In this document: piece after piece, positions 63,891 to 64,000 of the stretch
How positions within the stretch are numbered: the stretch's first letter is position 1
Layout of the letters: the number at the start of each line of letters is the position of its first letter
Notes under the pieces: model-generated
Database searches by the model: none
Seen by the model: only the letters and a program-made list of their open reading frames with translations
What the model was told of the DNA's origin: nothing
Made by a program: the position numbers and the translations under genes
Assembly (NCBI RefSeq): GCF_954871325.1
Contig: NC_088776.1
Coordinates: forward strand, 28,320,508 to 28,384,507
Reading direction: 5' to 3'
From: Gordionus sp. m RMFG-2023
Taxonomy: Eukaryota > Nematomorpha > Gordioida > Chordodea > Parachordodidae
Length of the DNA: 64,000 nt

Positions 63891-64000
63891 ATTCTATAAA
63901 CATGATTTATCCACAAAAACCGGGGCAAATTGCCTTTTTATTACCCCGTCATCGGGAAAGAAATAAATATATAAAATTACTATGATAATATCTAATCCTA

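Overview
This is a eukaryotic, almost certainly metazoan, window of very AT-rich DNA (roughly four bases in five are A or T by eye). Two conserved host genes are split into many small exons. Everything else is repetitive: several hAT families, IS630/Tc1/mariner elements, a piggyBac copy, one broken LTR retrotransposon, foldback elements and tandem arrays. The lineage cannot be fixed from sequence alone. Tc1, piggyBac and the hAT types suggest an invertebrate, but that is inference.

Layout. Positions 1-7645 are most of a large hAT element with long inverted repeats carrying subrepeats; its left end lies outside the window, and two mariner elements are nested in it. Positions 8.0-10.3 kb are intergenic, with a small MITE and a cluster of TAGCGAA-like motifs. 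Positions 10.57-35.79 kb hold a plus-strand FANCI homologue (Fanconi anaemia group I protein). Its introns contain two foldback-type elements (12.6-16.8 kb), a deleted piggyBac (19.3-20.8 kb), hAT and mariner remnants, a broken LTR element inside a hAT (24.0-25.7 kb) and a duplicated piece of one of FANCI's own exons (23.27 kb).

Positions 35.89-61.06 kb hold the minus-strand 3' part of an MFSD10 (TETRAN-like major facilitator) homologue, convergent with FANCI; the two stop codons are only 101 bases apart. Six tiny exons plus the last one lie at 35.9-37.8 kb, two more at 58.7-61.1 kb. Between them is an interval of about 21 kb packed with nested transposons: a hAT inside a hAT-like element (39.0-43.7 kb), a near-identical 0.62-kb tandem duplication (44.6-45.9 kb), a hAT holding two more insertions (47.8-50.4 kb), Tc1 in hAT in hAT (50.5-54.5 kb) and a further hAT-in-hAT (56.1-58.2 kb). 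The N-terminal MFSD10 exons must lie beyond 64 kb. The window ends in a tandem array of the same family as the 12.6-14.6 kb foldback element.

The two host genes are not known to work together. FANCI partners FANCD2 in interstrand-crosslink repair; MFSD10 is a membrane transporter. I did not find a clear new biological system. The items most worth a second look are the foldback elements built from inverted tandem arrays, the FANCI exon duplication, the retained FANCI ubiquitination and S/TQ region, and the dated nesting series in the MFSD10 intron. Alignments to human FANCI and MFSD10 were made by eye from memory of those proteins.
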